A stretch of DNA of 64,000 nucleotides from Dysgonomonas sp. Marseille-P4361 (GCF_900343125.1 NZ_OPYL01000001.1:806001-870000); one strand, 5' to 3'; shown: positions 28,289-39,005, counted from the first letter of the stretch. A program made the numbers and translations. Notes: generated by a model from the sequence alone, not told the origin.

Positions 28289-28957
28289 ATGATGAATCAT
28301 ATCCGTAAAATAAAGTTTTTATTTCTTTTAGTATTATTTGTTTCAAAAGCTTCGGCGCAAGATGAACCTATTTGGCAATTTGGGGTAAAAGGAGGATTTA
28401 ATTTTTCCAGTGCAGCAGCAAAGAATATAGGAGCTAAGAAAATAAAAGCGGGATATCAGATTGGTTTATCTGTCGATTATGCTGTCACAGAAAGTTTTTA
28501 TTTACAGTCTGGTCCATATTTTTCGGTTAAAGGAATTCGCTTAAAAGGTTCTTCAAGTTATTCAGAAGATATACCTAGTTGGAAGCAGCATTTTACAATG
28601 AAGTATATTGAGGTGCCTTTGTTAGCAGCCTATAAGATGGAAACAGTGTCTGATATGAAGCTTGTTTTCAATGCGGGACCTTATTTTGCTTATGGCCTGG
28701 GAGGAAGCACTTCCTTGATAGAGAAAAGCGAAGCTGGTGCGGATAGAGGTGATACCTTCGGTGATAATCGGATGAAGAAAATTGATTATGGATTGAGGTA
28801 TGGAGCTGCTCTGGAATTTGAAAGGCTGATTTTCGAAATCAGTTTTAATTTTGGGTTTGCTAATATAGCAGATAAAAATAATGAATTAAATAAATTGTTG
28901 AATAGTACGCATTATCGCAATAAAAATTTTTCTTTACTTATGGGATATAAGTTTTGA
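28289..28957 (+). CDS. Small outer membrane beta-barrel (porin family/PorT-like) protein
   Basis: A 222-residue protein starting at the ATG-ATG at 28289, which opens a signal peptide (NHIRKIKFLFLLVLFVSKAS, cut after AQ). The mature part has the pattern of Bacteroidota eight-stranded barrels: WQFGVKGGFNFSS, AGYQIGLSVDYAV, YLQSGPYFSVKGI, YIEVPLLAAYKM and a terminal FSLLMGYKF. Function unknown; PorT of the type IX system shares this fold but I cannot assign it specifically. It is 73 bases after nadE. Confidence 0.82.
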   Translation: MMNHIRKIKFLFLLVLFVSKASAQDEPIWQFGVKGGFNFSSAAAKNIGAKKIKAGYQIGLSVDYAVTESFYLQSGPYFSVKGIRLKGSSSYSEDIPSWKQHFTMKYIEVPLLAAYKMETVSDMKLVFNAGPYFAYGLGGSTSLIEKSEAGADRGDTFGDNRMKKIDYGLRYGAALEFERLIFEISFNFGFANIADKNNELNKLLNSTHYRNKNFSLLMGYKF

Positions 28958-29070
28958 TTATCAAATAGATGGCATCTAGTTGTGAGGTTTTGAGTTTAAT
29001 AAATAATGTTGCATAGACAACAAATAATTGATAATCAGGTCAGTAAAAGTTTATTTTTGCTATAGTTTCT

Positions 29071-29100
29071 TTTGAAACTAAGTTATTCCTTGTATATTTG
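29071..29100 (+). promoter_or_regulatory. Promoter of the FadL-family gene
   Basis: TTTG at 29071-29074, 18 bases, TATATTTG at 29093-29100, 29 bases before the chosen ATG at 29130. This rules out the in-frame GTG at 29100 as start. Confidence 0.6.
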
Positions 29101-29129
29101 TGCCCACATTTATAAAAAGTATACAAAGA

Positions 29130-30530
29130 ATGAAAATGAATAGAATTGCGTTAATCGCATTATTAACTTTATGTAAGGTTTCTTTTGTATCGGCAGGAGG
29201 AATCTTGACCAACACAAATCAAAGTGCGCATTTTATTAGAATGGTAGCACGTGATGCTTCTACACAAATAGATGCTGCTTATACCAACCCTGCAGGATTG
29301 GTGAAATTGAAAGATGGTTTGCATTTTTCTTTTTCAAATCAGAGTGCATTTCAAACAAGAACTATAACATCTACATTTGTTCCCTTTGCTAGTTTTGGTG
29401 GAGATGCTACAAAATTGTATGAAGGGAAAGCTTCTGCTCCGCTAGTTCCAAGTCTCCAGGCTGCATATAAAACAGGTAAATGGGTTTTGTCTGGAAATTT
29501 TGCAGTAACCGGAGGCGGTGGTAAAGCTACTTTTAATAGAGGTCTAGCTTCATTTGAATCTATGGTGGCGGTGTTGCCTGTTGCTATGACTAATGGTATG
29601 GGGTTGGAGACGTCTAATTATTCTGTTGATGCTTATATGACAGGTTCATCTTTCATTTATGGATTGCAGCTTGGTGGTAGTTATGCTATCAATGATATGT
29701 TCTCAGCTTATGCTGGTTTTCGTCTCAATATTGTGAATAATGGCTACGAAGGCTATTTGAAAAATATTAAAATTAACCCTAAACATCCGCAGTTAAATCC
29801 TAATGGAGATATGTTGTCAGCAGTAGATTTCTTTACAACTATAGGTCAACCAGCTTTGGTAGATTTGGTGGCGGATAGAGAGATTGATAATAAACAATCG
29901 GGTTGGGGTGTTGCTCCTATATTAGGATTAAACTTTAATTATAAAGGATTGAATATTGGTGCTAAATATGAGTTTAAAACATCCCTTGATGTTGAAAGCA
30001 AAACTATAAATGGAAAAGATGGAGGCTTAGATCAGTTTAAGGATGGAGTGAATACACCTCATGATATTCCTGCTCTTTTCTCTATCGGAGCATCTTATCA
30101 AATTACACCTCAATTGCTTGCTAGCGTAGGTTACCATCATTTCTTTGATAAAGAAGCGCAAATGGCGAACGATAAACAGAAATTGCTTGACGGGGGAACG
30201 AATGAGTATTTAGCAGGATTGGAATATCGGATAAATCGTTTGTTTTTAGTTAGTGCTGGCGCGCAAATGACGCGTTATGGAGTGACGGATGATTATTTAA
30301 CTGATCTTAGTTTTTCTATAAATTCCTATTCTATTGGACTTGGAGGAGCTGTGAATGTGTCAGAGAATGTAATGTTGAATATTGGGTATTTTTGGACTAC
30401 ATATTCAGATTGGAGTAAAGAAAATACTAATTATGCAAAAATACCAACTACAGAGACTTATCTTTCAGGAAAAGACGTTTTTTTAAGAACAAATAAAGTG
30501 TTTGCTGTAGGAGTTGATTTTTCTTTCTAA
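29130..30530 (+). CDS. OmpP1/FadL-family outer membrane transporter
   Basis: A 466-residue long-chain fatty acid/hydrophobic compound channel of the FadL family. Start at 29130 gives a signal peptide (MKMNRIALIALLTLCKVSFV, cut around SAGG). The N-terminal hatch region is recognisable (LTNTNQSAHFIRM, ARDASTQIDAAYTNPAGLV, with the NPAG motif), followed by barrel strands and a final aromatic (VFAVGVDFSF). Transport of hydrophobic molecules is inferred from family. Monocistronic between its own promoter and terminator. Confidence 0.88.
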   Translation: MKMNRIALIALLTLCKVSFVSAGGILTNTNQSAHFIRMVARDASTQIDAAYTNPAGLVKLKDGLHFSFSNQSAFQTRTITSTFVPFASFGGDATKLYEGKASAPLVPSLQAAYKTGKWVLSGNFAVTGGGGKATFNRGLASFESMVAVLPVAMTNGMGLETSNYSVDAYMTGSSFIYGLQLGGSYAINDMFSAYAGFRLNIVNNGYEGYLKNIKINPKHPQLNPNGDMLSAVDFFTTIGQPALVDLVADREIDNKQSGWGVAPILGLNFNYKGLNIGAKYEFKTSLDVESKTINGKDGGLDQFKDGVNTPHDIPALFSIGASYQITPQLLASVGYHHFFDKEAQMANDKQKLLDGGTNEYLAGLEYRINRLFLVSAGAQMTRYGVTDDYLTDLSFSINSYSIGLGGAVNVSENVMLNIGYFWTTYSDWSKENTNYAKIPTTETYLSGKDVFLRTNKVFAVGVDFSF

Positions 30531-30555
30531 CGAACAATTATAATTTTACATTAAG

Positions 30556-30586
30556 CGCAATGGTTTTATCCATTGCGTTTTTTTTT
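30556..30586 (+). terminator. Terminator after the FadL-family gene
   Basis: 8-bp GC-containing stem (CGCAATGG / CCATTGCG), loop TTTTAT, followed by a long T run. Confidence 0.92.
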
Positions 30587-30650
30587 GAAGTTTACGTCCT
30601 GTTCTAATTGGTTGTCTGAAGGTTTGAATCCTTATTTTTTTTTCTAATTA

Positions 30651-30682
30651 TTTGTGTATCTTATTGATTATGTCTACATTTG
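30651..30682 (+). promoter_or_regulatory. Promoter of the str-S10-spc-alpha ribosomal operon
   Basis: TTTG at 30651-30654, exactly 20 bases, TACATTTG at 30675-30682: a near-perfect Bacteroidota housekeeping promoter. The next clear terminator is after rplQ, so it may drive all 30 genes to 48987. Confidence 0.75.
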
Positions 30683-30700
30683 CAACCCGAATGATGCGTG

Positions 30701-30750
30701 GAAAAGAAACTTCTTGATGTTAAGTCTTTGATTTACATTAATGTAGTTTC
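30701..30750 (+). promoter_or_regulatory. Structured leader upstream of rpsL
   Basis: The roughly 130-base leader between promoter and rpsL contains GAAACT (30706-30711) able to pair with AGTTTC (30745-30750), a nested TTGATGT/ACATTAA pairing and a perfect TACATTAATGTA palindrome (30734-30745). These are partly exclusive, as in regulatory leaders. No family assigned; regulation by a ribosomal protein is inference. Confidence 0.35.
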
Positions 30751-30818
30751 CGTTTCAGGCGTTTTTCGAGTGTGAAAATATTATTTAAATTGAAATTAAA
30801 GTTTTAAAGTAAAACAAG

Positions 30819-31235
30819 ATGCCTACAATTCAACAATTAGTAAGAAAAGGACGGACTGTTTTGGTTGAAAAGAGTAAATCTCGTGCACTAGATGCATGTC
30901 CTCAACGTAGAGGTGTGTGTATTCGTGTGTATACGACTACTCCTAAAAAACCTAATTCAGCGATGCGTAAGGTAGCACGTGTGCGTTTAACAAACTCAAA
31001 AGAGGTAAATGCTTATATTCCTGGAGAAGGACATAACTTGCAGGAGCACTCTATTGTACTTGTTAGAGGTGGTCGTGTTAAAGACCTTCCAGGTGTTCGT
31101 TATCACATTGTTCGTGGTACATTGGATACTGCAGGAGTAAATGGTCGTACGCAACGTCGCTCTAAATACGGAGCTAAACGTCCTAAACCGGGTCAAGCGG
31201 CAGCAGCTGCAGCTAAGGGTGGTAAGAAAAAATAA
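30819..31235 (+). CDS. rpsL: 30S ribosomal protein S12
   Basis: Decoding-centre protein, 138 residues. The core matches S12 throughout ([43 protein letters not shown]). Lysines at the classical streptomycin-resistance positions are wild type (K43-K44 in TPKKPNSA and Lys in GRVKDLPG). A short Ala/Gly/Lys tail ([14 protein letters not shown]) extends it beyond the E. coli protein. First gene of the long ribosomal operon. Confidence 0.98.
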   Translation: MPTIQQLVRKGRTVLVEKSKSRALDACPQRRGVCIRVYTTTPKKPNSAMRKVARVRLTNSKEVNAYIPGEGHNLQEHSIVLVRGGRVKDLPGVRYHIVRGTLDTAGVNGRTQRRSKYGAKRPKPGQAAAAAAKGGKKK

Positions 31236-31389
31236 TCCCCGAAACCCAAACCGAGATTTTTTAATTAAGTATTAAAACGGTTTAAGTTTATTGGATAGGC
31301 TATACATAGGTTGAGTAAATAGTTCGGCGGAACTGTTGAAGACAGCAGAATGGCAACCAAAAACAAGAACAAAATTTTTCAAGAACAAA

Positions 31390-31866
31390 ATGAGAAAAAC
31401 AAAACCAAAGAAAAGACAGATTCTTCCAGATCCTGTTTTCGGTGATGTAAAGGTTACAAGATTTGTTAACCACTTAATGTATGATGGTAAAAAATCCATC
31501 TCATTCGGTATTTTCTATGAAGCATTAGAAATTGTTAAGAAGAAACTGCCAAACGAAGAAAAATCTGCTTTAGAAATATGGAAAGCAGCATTAGATAACG
31601 TAACCCCTCAAGTTGAAGTGAAGTCTCGCCGTGTAGGTGGTGCAACATTTCAAGTTCCAACAGAAATACGCCCAGATCGTAAAGAATCAGTGTCAATGAA
31701 GAATCTTATCTTATTTGCACGTAAAAGAGGCGGTAAAACTATGGCTGATAAATTGGCTGCAGAGATTGCAGATGCTTTTAACGGTCAAGGAGGAGCATTT
31801 AAGAAGAAAGAAGATATGCATAGAATGGCTGAGGCTAACCGTGCATTCGCTCACTTCAGATTTTAA
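31390..31866 (+). CDS. rpsG: 30S ribosomal protein S7
   Basis: 16S rRNA 3' domain assembly initiator, 158 residues from the ATG at 31390 ([19 protein letters not shown]). The frame is open 18 codons further upstream, but that extension is not part of S7 and the shorter form has family length. [17 protein letters not shown] and [16 protein letters not shown] are typical. Between rpsL and rpsG is a 154-base gap with no clear hairpin terminator. Confidence 0.97.
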   Translation: MRKTKPKKRQILPDPVFGDVKVTRFVNHLMYDGKKSISFGIFYEALEIVKKKLPNEEKSALEIWKAALDNVTPQVEVKSRRVGGATFQVPTEIRPDRKESVSMKNLILFARKRGGKTMADKLAAEIADAFNGQGGAFKKKEDMHRMAEANRAFAHFRF

Positions 31867-31899
31867 AATAAGCTAAGAGAAAATTAGGAGAAAAAATCG

Positions 31900-34023
31900 A
31901 TGGCAAAAGTTAGTGAAACATTAAAAAATACAAGAAATATAGGCATCATGGCTCACATTGATGCTGGTAAAACAACGACATCTGAACGTATTCTATTCTA
32001 TACAGGTCTTACTCATAAAATCGGAGAGACTCATGATGGTAGTGCTACTATGGACTGGATGGCGCAAGAGCAAGAACGTGGTATTACTATTACGTCTGCA
32101 GCGACAACAGCTCAATGGAAGTACAATAATGAGCTTTTCAAGATCAACTTGATAGATACTCCAGGACACGTTGACTTTACAGTAGAGGTTGAGCGTTCGT
32201 TGCGTATTCTTGATGGAGCCATTGCTACATTTTGTGCGGTTGGTGGTGTAGAACCTCAATCGGAAACAGTATGGCGTCAAGCTGATAAATATAATGTTCC
32301 TCGTATTTGTTACGTGAACAAAATGGACCGTTCAGGAGCAAACTTCTTTGAAGTTGTTCGTCAGGTAAAAGATGTGCTTGGTGCTAATCCTTGTCCTATT
32401 CAAATCCCAATTGGAGCAGAAGAAGGCTTTAGGGGGATTGTAGACTTGGTTAGTATGAAAGCTATGTATTGGCATGACGAAACAATGGGTGCAGATTATG
32501 ACCTAGGTGATATTCCTGCAGATGTACTAGAAGAAGCAAATGAATGGAGAGAGAAAATGCTAGAAATGGTTGCAGAATGCGACGAGGCATTGATGGAGAA
32601 ATTCTTTGATGATCCTTCTGCTATTACAGAAGATGAAATTCTTGTAGCTTTACGTAAGGGAGCTTTAAGTATGCAAATTAACCCAATGCTTTGTGGGTCT
32701 TCATTCAAAAATAAAGGTGTTCAGCCACTTCTTGATGCTGTTTGTAGATACTTGCCTAGTCCTATCGATACAGAGGCTATTACAGGTACAGATCCAAGAA
32801 CAGGAGAAGAGATCGTTCGCCATCCAAGCCCAGAAGAGCCACTTTGTGCTCTAGCGTTTAAGATTGCAACTGACCCTTATGTAGGACGTCTATGTTTCTT
32901 CCGTGTTTATTCAGGAGAGCTTCCTGCTGGATCTTATGTGTACAATACTCGTTCAGATAAGAAAGAACGTATTTCTCGTCTATTCCAAATGCACTCAAAT
33001 AAACAAAATCCGAAAGAAGTTATCGGATGTGGTGATATAGGTGCCGGAGTAGGTTTCAAAGATATTCGTACAGGAGACACATTGTGTGATGAGAACAATC
33101 CTATTGTTCTTGAATCAATGGACTTCCCAGAACCGGTAATTGGTATCGCAATTGAGCCTCAAACTCAAAAAGATATAGATAAGCTTTCTACAGGTCTTGC
33201 TAAGCTAGCTGAAGAAGATCCAACATTCCGTGTAAGTACTAACGACGAAACAGGTCAAACTGTTATCGAAGGTATGGGTGAGCTTCACTTAGAGATCATT
33301 ATCGACCGTTTGAAACGTGAATTTAAAGTAGAAGCTAATCAAGGTCGTCCTCAAGTGTCATACAAAGAGGCAATCACAGATACTGTTGAGTTGCGCGAAG
33401 TATACAAAAAACAATCAGGAGGTCGTGGTAAATTTGCTGATATCATCGTTAAAGTTGGTCCGGCAGATGCAGACTTCGAAGGCGGCTTGCAATTCGTAGA
33501 TGAAGTTAAGGGAGGTAACGTTCCAAAAGAATTTATCCCTTCAGTTCAAAAAGGATTCGAGGTTGCAATGAAGAATGGTGTTCTTGCAGGTTATGCTCTA
33601 GATAAGCTAAAAGTAGTACTTGTTGACGGATCCTATCACCCGGTAGACTCTGACCAATTATCATTTGAGCTTGCTGCTAAGTTCGCTTTCAAGAGCGCTT
33701 CAGAAAAAGCACATCCAGTATTGCTTGAGCCAATCATGAAATTGGAAGTTGTAACACCGGAAGAAAGTATGGGTGATGTTATCGGAGACTTGAACAAACG
33801 TCGTGGACAAGTTGAAGGTATGGAATCTAGCCGTTCAGGAGCACGTATTGTGAAAGCAAAAGTGCCTCTAGCTGAAATGTTCGGTTATGTGACAGCATTA
33901 CGTACAATTACTTCAGGTAGAGCAACATCAGCAATGACATTCTCTCACTACGAAGAGGTATCACCTTCTATCGCACGCCAAGTGTTGACTGAAGTTAAAG
34001 GTCGTGTTGATTTGATAAAATAA
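31900..34023 (+). CDS. fusA: Elongation factor G
   Basis: Translocation GTPase, 707 residues, five domains. G1 is AHIDAGKTT at 18-26, then [11 protein letters not shown] (switch region), DTPGHVDFT (G3) and NKMDRSG (G4). Domain IV/V features include GRGKFADI and [15 protein letters not shown]. An AGGAG element at 31886-31890 precedes the ATG, unusual for this phylum. fusA leads directly to rpsJ without tuf, as in other Bacteroidota. Confidence 0.98.
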   Translation: MAKVSETLKNTRNIGIMAHIDAGKTTTSERILFYTGLTHKIGETHDGSATMDWMAQEQERGITITSAATTAQWKYNNELFKINLIDTPGHVDFTVEVERSLRILDGAIATFCAVGGVEPQSETVWRQADKYNVPRICYVNKMDRSGANFFEVVRQVKDVLGANPCPIQIPIGAEEGFRGIVDLVSMKAMYWHDETMGADYDLGDIPADVLEEANEWREKMLEMVAECDEALMEKFFDDPSAITEDEILVALRKGALSMQINPMLCGSSFKNKGVQPLLDAVCRYLPSPIDTEAITGTDPRTGEEIVRHPSPEEPLCALAFKIATDPYVGRLCFFRVYSGELPAGSYVYNTRSDKKERISRLFQMHSNKQNPKEVIGCGDIGAGVGFKDIRTGDTLCDENNPIVLESMDFPEPVIGIAIEPQTQKDIDKLSTGLAKLAEEDPTFRVSTNDETGQTVIEGMGELHLEIIIDRLKREFKVEANQGRPQVSYKEAITDTVELREVYKKQSGGRGKFADIIVKVGPADADFEGGLQFVDEVKGGNVPKEFIPSVQKGFEVAMKNGVLAGYALDKLKVVLVDGSYHPVDSDQLSFELAAKFAFKSASEKAHPVLLEPIMKLEVVTPEESMGDVIGDLNKRRGQVEGMESSRSGARIVKAKVPLAEMFGYVTALRTITSGRATSAMTFSHYEEVSPSIARQVLTEVKGRVDLIK

Positions 34024-34030
34024 AATTGTA

Positions 34031-34064
34031 GGCTACGATTAGTAAATGACTCTTAATCGTAGCC
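34031..34064 (+). terminator. Hairpin between fusA and rpsJ (attenuator-like)
   Basis: An 11-bp perfect stem GGCTACGATTA (34031-34041) / TAATCGTAGCC (34054-34064) with a 12-base loop, 8 bases after the fusA stop. It is followed by TTATCAATATTT rather than a clean T run, so partial termination, RNA processing or mRNA protection at the str/S10 junction is more likely than full termination. Confidence 0.6.
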
Positions 34065-34111
34065 TTATCAATATTTAAATAGAAATATCAATTATTAATT
34101 AAAAAAAGACA

Positions 34112-34417
34112 ATGAGTCAAAAGATTAGAATTAAACTGAAATCTTACGATTACATGCTTGTAGACAAGTCTGCTGAGAAAATCGTTAAAACAGTAAAAGC
34201 TACAGGAGCTGTAGTTAGTGGACCAATTCCATTACCTACACACAAACGTATTTTCACTGTAAATCGTTCAACTTTCGTAAACAAGAAATCTCGTGAGCAA
34301 TTCGAGCTATCTTCTTATAAAAGACTGATCGATATTTATAGCTCAACAGCTAAAACTGTAGACGCTCTTATGAAATTAGAGTTGCCAAGCGGAGTTGAAG
34401 TAGAAATTAAAGTTTGA
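34112..34417 (+). CDS. rpsJ: 30S ribosomal protein S10
   Basis: 101 residues, full length. [20 protein letters not shown] at the N terminus and [20 protein letters not shown] in the rRNA-binding loop are diagnostic. First gene of the S10 segment; 88 bases after fusA with a strong hairpin between. Confidence 0.98.
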   Translation: MSQKIRIKLKSYDYMLVDKSAEKIVKTVKATGAVVSGPIPLPTHKRIFTVNRSTFVNKKSREQFELSSYKRLIDIYSSTAKTVDALMKLELPSGVEVEIKV

Positions 34418-34454
34418 TAAAATTTACATTAGTTTAAATAAATAATTTAGAGAA

Positions 34455-35069
34455 ATGCCAGGATTATTAGGAAAAAAAATCGGAATGACATCCGTTTTCA
34501 GTGCCGATGGTAAAAATGTACCATGCACTGTTATCGAAGTTGGTCCTTGTGTGGTTACTCAAGTAAAAACTGTTGAAAAAGACGGTTATGAGGCTTTGCA
34601 GTTAGGCTTTAAAGAAGCAAAAGAAAAGCATACTAACAAACCTCAAATTGGTCACTTCAAAAAAGCAGGAGTAGCACTACAAAGACACTTGGCCGAGTTC
34701 AAAGGTTTAGGAGACCATAAATTAGGCGATGTATTGACAGTAGATATCTTCGAAGGTGAAGGTTATGTAGACGTGATCGGAACATCAAAAGGTAAAGGTT
34801 TTCAAGGTGTTGTTAAACGCCATGGATTTGCCGGAGTAGGTCAGGCTACATTAGGTCAGCACAACCGTCTTCGTGCTCCAGGTTCTATCGGAGCTTGTTC
34901 ATACCCTGCGAAGGTGTTTAAAGGAACAAGAATGGCTGGTCAGATGGGTAATGTTCGTACAACTGTTCAAAACCTTGAGATAATAAAAGTTATTCCAGAA
35001 CACAACCTTTTATTAGTAAAAGGATCAGTTCCTGGAGGTAAAGGTTCAATCGTATTAGTTGAATATTAA
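34455..35069 (+). CDS. rplC: 50S ribosomal protein L3
   Basis: 204 residues. [20 protein letters not shown] at the N terminus and the extended loop [10 protein letters not shown]...[11 protein letters not shown], with the Gln-containing TLGQHNR segment, match L3 near the peptidyl transferase centre. Followed immediately by rplD. Confidence 0.98.
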   Translation: MPGLLGKKIGMTSVFSADGKNVPCTVIEVGPCVVTQVKTVEKDGYEALQLGFKEAKEKHTNKPQIGHFKKAGVALQRHLAEFKGLGDHKLGDVLTVDIFEGEGYVDVIGTSKGKGFQGVVKRHGFAGVGQATLGQHNRLRAPGSIGACSYPAKVFKGTRMAGQMGNVRTTVQNLEIIKVIPEHNLLLVKGSVPGGKGSIVLVEY

Positions 35070-35081
35070 TTGAGAGAAGTA

Positions 35082-35711
35082 ATGGAACTGAGTGTATTAG
35101 ATAAAAACGGTAAAGATACCGGAAAGAAAGTAGCATTAAATGATGCTATTTATGGAATTGAGCCTAATGAACACGTTCTTTGGTTAGATGTAAAACAATA
35201 CTTGGCAAACCAACGTCAAGGTACTCATAAGACTAAAGAAAGAAGTGAGCTATCTGGTAGTACACGTAAACTTATCCGTCAAAAAGGCGGTGGTGGTGCA
35301 CGTCGTGGTGATATCAAATCTCCAGTATTAGTAGGTGGAGCTCGCGTATTTGGTCCTCAACCAAGAGACTACGGATTCAAATTAAATAAGAAAGTTAAAC
35401 AATTAGCACGTAAATCGGCTCTTTCGATGAAAGCTAAAGATGGTCAAATCGTTGTAATAGAAGATTTGACTTTTGACGCTCCAAAAACTAAAGATTTCGT
35501 AGCATTAGCTAAGAATTTACAAGTAGCTGATAAAAAGGTACTTCTAGTTTTGCCAGATCAAAATAAAAACGTATATTTGTCGGCTCGAAATTTAGAGAGA
35601 GTGCAAGTTGTAAGGGCTTCTGATGTAAATACTTATTCAATTCTTAACTGTACAAGTTTAGTATTGGCTGAGTCATCGGTAGCTGTTATCGATAACCTTT
35701 TAAACGCATAA
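35082..35711 (+). CDS. rplD: 50S ribosomal protein L4
   Basis: 209 residues from the ATG at 35082 ([20 protein letters not shown]). An upstream in-frame TTG adjoining the rplC stop is rejected because L4 proteins start at this methionine. The exit-tunnel loop is recognisable ([27 protein letters not shown]). In E. coli L4 autoregulates the S10 operon; no comparable structure was identified with confidence here. Confidence 0.97.
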   Translation: MELSVLDKNGKDTGKKVALNDAIYGIEPNEHVLWLDVKQYLANQRQGTHKTKERSELSGSTRKLIRQKGGGGARRGDIKSPVLVGGARVFGPQPRDYGFKLNKKVKQLARKSALSMKAKDGQIVVIEDLTFDAPKTKDFVALAKNLQVADKKVLLVLPDQNKNVYLSARNLERVQVVRASDVNTYSILNCTSLVLAESSVAVIDNLLNA

Positions 35712-35717
35712 GGAGGT
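35711..35717 (+). promoter_or_regulatory. Strong Shine-Dalgarno before rplW
   Basis: AGGAGGT at 35711-35717, about 8 bases from the rplW ATG at 35725. A consensus SD is unusual in Bacteroidota. Confidence 0.7.
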
Positions 35718-35724
35718 ATAGAAT

Positions 35725-36018
35725 ATGGGAATTTTAATTAAACCAATACTAACAGAAAAACAAACAGCGATTTCAGAGAAATTTCCAAATCGCTATGGAT
35801 TTCGTGTTGCTCCAAGTGCAAACAAGGTGGAGATTAAGAAAGCTGTAGAAGAACTTTACGGTGTTAAAGTTGAATCAGTAAATACGATGAAGTATTCTGG
35901 TAACCGTAAAAGCCGTTACACTAAAGCAGGTGTAATTAGCGGCAAAACTTCTGCTTATAAGAAAGCAATAGTAACCTTGAAAGAAGGTGATAGTATAGAC
36001 TTTTTTAGTAATATCTAA
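35725..36018 (+). CDS. rplW: 50S ribosomal protein L23
   Basis: 97 residues; tunnel-exit protein forming the docking site for trigger factor and SRP. Family features: PILTEKQTAISEKFPNRYGF and VESVNTMKYSGNRKSRYTKA. Preceded by an unusually good Shine-Dalgarno sequence. Confidence 0.97.
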   Translation: MGILIKPILTEKQTAISEKFPNRYGFRVAPSANKVEIKKAVEELYGVKVESVNTMKYSGNRKSRYTKAGVISGKTSAYKKAIVTLKEGDSIDFFSNI

Positions 36019-36025
36019 ATAAAAA

Positions 36026-36850
36026 ATGGCAGTAAGAAAATTAAAGCCCACTACACCGGGGCAGAGACACAAAATTATTGGTACATTCGAAGAGATCACT
36101 GCAAGTGTACCAGAAAAATCTCTTGTAGTCGGTAAGAAATCATCTGGTGGCCGTAATAACACCGGTAAGATGACAATGCGTTATCTCGGAGGCGGTCATA
36201 AGAGAAGTTACAGATTGATTGACTTTAAGAGAACAAAAGACGGAATTCCGGCTACTGTAAAAACAATTGAATACGACCCGAATCGTTCGGCTCGTATTGC
36301 CTTGTTATATTACGCTGATGGAGCGAAAACTTATATTATAGCTCCTCAAGGTTTGGAAGTAGGTCAGGTAGTGATGTCGGGAGCTGAGGCTGCTCCTGAA
36401 GTAGGGAACTGTTTGCCTTTGGCAAAAATTCCAATCGGTACAGTTATTCATAATATCGAATTACGTCCAGGTCAAGGATCTAAAATGGTTCGTTCGGCAG
36501 GCGCATTTGCTCAGTTGACTTCTCGCGAAGGTAACTACGCAATTATCAAAATGCCTTCAGGAGAAACACGTAAGATTCTTTCTACTTGTAAAGCTACTAT
36601 CGGTAGCGTAGGTAACTCAGACCACGGACTTGAAAAATCAGGTAAAGCAGGTCGTTCTCGCTGGTTAGGCCGTCGTCCTCACAACCGAGGAGTAGTGATG
36701 AACCCAGTCGATCACCCAATGGGTGGTGGTGAAGGTCGCGCTTCTGGAGGTCACCCACGTTCACGTACTGGATTATATGCTAAGGGTCTTAAGACAAGAG
36801 CGCCTAAAAAACACTCTTCTAAGTATATAATTGAAAGAAGAAAAAAATAA
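36026..36850 (+). CDS. rplB: 50S ribosomal protein L2
   Basis: 274 residues, full length. [40 protein letters not shown] and the C-terminal [17 protein letters not shown] with the peptidyl-transferase-adjacent His are all present. Seven bases after rplW. Confidence 0.98.
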   Translation: MAVRKLKPTTPGQRHKIIGTFEEITASVPEKSLVVGKKSSGGRNNTGKMTMRYLGGGHKRSYRLIDFKRTKDGIPATVKTIEYDPNRSARIALLYYADGAKTYIIAPQGLEVGQVVMSGAEAAPEVGNCLPLAKIPIGTVIHNIELRPGQGSKMVRSAGAFAQLTSREGNYAIIKMPSGETRKILSTCKATIGSVGNSDHGLEKSGKAGRSRWLGRRPHNRGVVMNPVDHPMGGGEGRASGGHPRSRTGLYAKGLKTRAPKKHSSKYIIERRKK

Positions 36851-36877
36851 TAACCTGATTAATAAAGAATAAATATT

Positions 36878-37147
36878 ATGAGTCGTTCATTAAAAAAAGG
36901 CCCGTATATTAATGTTAAGCTTGAGAAAAAAGTCTTGGCTATGAATGAGTCAGGTAAAAAAGCTGTAGTTAAAACATGGGCAAGGGCTTCAATGATATCA
37001 CCTGACTTCGTAGGTCATACTATTGCTGTTCACAACGGGAATAAATTCATTCCTGTATATGTTACAGAGAATATGGTTGGACATAAACTAGGAGAATTTG
37101 CTCTTACTCGTACATTCCGTGGACACGGTGGTAACAAGAAAAGATAA
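36878..37147 (+). CDS. rpsS: 30S ribosomal protein S19
   Basis: 89 residues, full length. [39 protein letters not shown] and [15 protein letters not shown] are diagnostic of this head protein that partners S13. Confidence 0.98.
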   Translation: MSRSLKKGPYINVKLEKKVLAMNESGKKAVVKTWARASMISPDFVGHTIAVHNGNKFIPVYVTENMVGHKLGEFALTRTFRGHGGNKKR

Positions 37148-37191
37148 TTGGAGCAGAAGCCATTAAATTAACAAAAAGAAAACATTAAAAA

Positions 37192-37599
37192 ATGGGTGCT
37201 AGAAAAAGAATAACAGCTGAAAAAAGAAAAGAAGCTAAACAAGCTATTTCTTTGGCCAAGTTGAACAATGTACCGACTTCTCCTCGAAAAATGCGCCTTG
37301 TGGCAGATATGATTCGTGGAGTAGAAGTATTCAGAGCGCTTGGTGTATTGAAATACTCAAATAAAGAAGCTGCTGCTAGAATCGAAAAATTATTACGTTC
37401 AGCTATCGCAAACTGGGAAGCTAAAAACGAACGTAAAGCAGAAAGCGGAGAGCTATATGTGTCAATAATAAATGTAGACGGTGGTGCAATGCTGAAAAGA
37501 ATGCGTACTGCTCCACAAGGAAGAGGTTACAGAATTCGTAAGCGTTCAAACCATGTAACTATCCAAGTAGATACACTTAATAAAGAAAATCAAAATTAA
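37192..37599 (+). CDS. rplV: 50S ribosomal protein L22
   Basis: 135 residues, longer than the 110-residue E. coli protein because of an N-terminal basic extension ([20 protein letters not shown]). The core is typical ([18 protein letters not shown]) and the tunnel hairpin is at [19 protein letters not shown]. Confidence 0.97.
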   Translation: MGARKRITAEKRKEAKQAISLAKLNNVPTSPRKMRLVADMIRGVEVFRALGVLKYSNKEAAARIEKLLRSAIANWEAKNERKAESGELYVSIINVDGGAMLKRMRTAPQGRGYRIRKRSNHVTIQVDTLNKENQN

Positions 37600-37606
37600 T
37601 TAGCAG

Positions 37607-38344
37607 ATGGGACAAAAAGTAAATCCAATAGCAAATCGTTTAGGAATCATCAGAGGATGGGATTCTAATTGGTATGGCGGTAAAAATTACGGAAGCACTT
37701 TGCTAGAAGATAGCAAAATCCGTAAATACTTGAATGCTCGTTTGGCTAAAGCAAGTGTATCACGCATTATTATTGAAAGAACTCTTAAACTTGTAACTAT
37801 CACAGTATGTACTGCGCGTCCGGGTATCATTATTGGTAAAGGCGGACAAGAAGTAGATAAGTTGAAAGAGGAACTTAAGAAAATTACAGACAAAGATATT
37901 CAAATCAACATCTTTGAAATTAAAAAACCAGAGTTAGATGCTGTTATTGTAGCTAATAATGTAGCTCGCCAGGTAGAAGGCAAAATTGCTTACCGTCGTG
38001 CTGTTAAAATGGCAATTGCATCAACAATGAGAATGGGTGCTGAAGGTATCAAAATTCAAGTATCTGGACGTTTGAATGGAGCAGAAATGGCTCGTTCAGA
38101 AATGTATAAAGAAGGACGTACTCCGCTTCATACATTCCGTGCTGATATTGACTATGCACATGCCGAAGCACTAACAAAAGTTGGTTTGATTGGAATTAAA
38201 GTATGGATTTGCCGTGGAGAAGTTTACGGTAAGAAAGACCTTGCTCCTTCCTTCAATACTTCTGCAAGAGATAATAATGCAGGAAATAGAGGAGACCGTC
38301 GCGGCGGAGATGGAAAAGGTTTCAAGAGAAATAAGAGAAAGTAA
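37607..38344 (+). CDS. rpsC: 30S ribosomal protein S3
   Basis: 245 residues. [20 protein letters not shown], a KH domain with [18 protein letters not shown] and the C-terminal domain ([18 protein letters not shown]). The C terminus is a disordered basic Gly/Asn/Arg/Lys tail ([17 protein letters not shown]). mRNA-entry protein with helicase role, by family. Confidence 0.98.
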   Translation: MGQKVNPIANRLGIIRGWDSNWYGGKNYGSTLLEDSKIRKYLNARLAKASVSRIIIERTLKLVTITVCTARPGIIIGKGGQEVDKLKEELKKITDKDIQINIFEIKKPELDAVIVANNVARQVEGKIAYRRAVKMAIASTMRMGAEGIKIQVSGRLNGAEMARSEMYKEGRTPLHTFRADIDYAHAEALTKVGLIGIKVWICRGEVYGKKDLAPSFNTSARDNNAGNRGDRRGGDGKGFKRNKRK

Positions 38345-38364
38345 TTAAAAACGTTTGAACTAAA

Positions 38365-38796
38365 ATGTTACAACCGAAGAAAACAAAATTCAGAAGACAG
38401 CAAAAAGGTCGCATGAAAGGAAATGCCCAAAGAGGGCATGAATTGGCTTTCGGTTCATTTGGAATCAAGACTCTTGAAAACAAATGGATTACAGGACGTC
38501 AAATTGAAGCGGCTCGTATTGCAGTAACCCGTTACATGCAACGTCAAGGACAGGTTTGGGTAAGAATCTTCCCAGATAAACCAATTACTAAAAAGCCTGC
38601 CGAAGTACGTATGGGTAAAGGTAAGGGATCTCCAGAAGGTTTCGTAGCTCCAGTAACACCAGGTAGAATACTATTCGAAATCGAAGGTGTATCTTATGAT
38701 GTAGCAAAAGAAGCTTTACGCCTTGCAGCTCAAAAGCTTCCTGTAACTACAAAATTTGTAGTTCGCAGAGATTATGACTTAACTCAAAACGCTTAA
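38365..38796 (+). CDS. rplP: 50S ribosomal protein L16
   Basis: 143 residues. [40 protein letters not shown] and [20 protein letters not shown] match L16, which helps position the A-site tRNA. Confidence 0.98.
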   Translation: MLQPKKTKFRRQQKGRMKGNAQRGHELAFGSFGIKTLENKWITGRQIEAARIAVTRYMQRQGQVWVRIFPDKPITKKPAEVRMGKGKGSPEGFVAPVTPGRILFEIEGVSYDVAKEALRLAAQKLPVTTKFVVRRDYDLTQNA

Positions 38797-38801
38797 GAAG
38801 T

Positions 38802-38999
38802 ATGAAAATTGCAGAAGTAAGAGAACTTTCAGATAAAGAATTGAAAGAAAGAGTAGATGCTGAAAGAATAGCATTAAATCAAATGGTATTAAACCACAGT
38901 GTATCTCCGATCGATAACTCTAACAAAATCAAAGAAAAACGTCGCGATATTGCTCGTTTTCTAACAGAGTTACGTCAAAGAGAACTAAATAATAAATAA
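38802..38999 (+). CDS. rpmC: 50S ribosomal protein L29
   Basis: 65 residues, two-helix tunnel-exit protein. MKIAEVRELSDKELKERVDA and the C-terminal KRRDIARFLTELRQREL are typical. Five bases after rplP. Confidence 0.96.
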   Translation: MKIAEVRELSDKELKERVDAERIALNQMVLNHSVSPIDNSNKIKEKRRDIARFLTELRQRELNNK

Positions 39000-39005
39000 G
39001 AGCTG

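Noticed and set aside
30996-31196. Minus-strand frames inside ribosomal genes (also at 35875-36162, 47446-47760, 48786-49088)
   Set aside because: They lie wholly or mostly within conserved ribosomal genes and read as antisense shadows.
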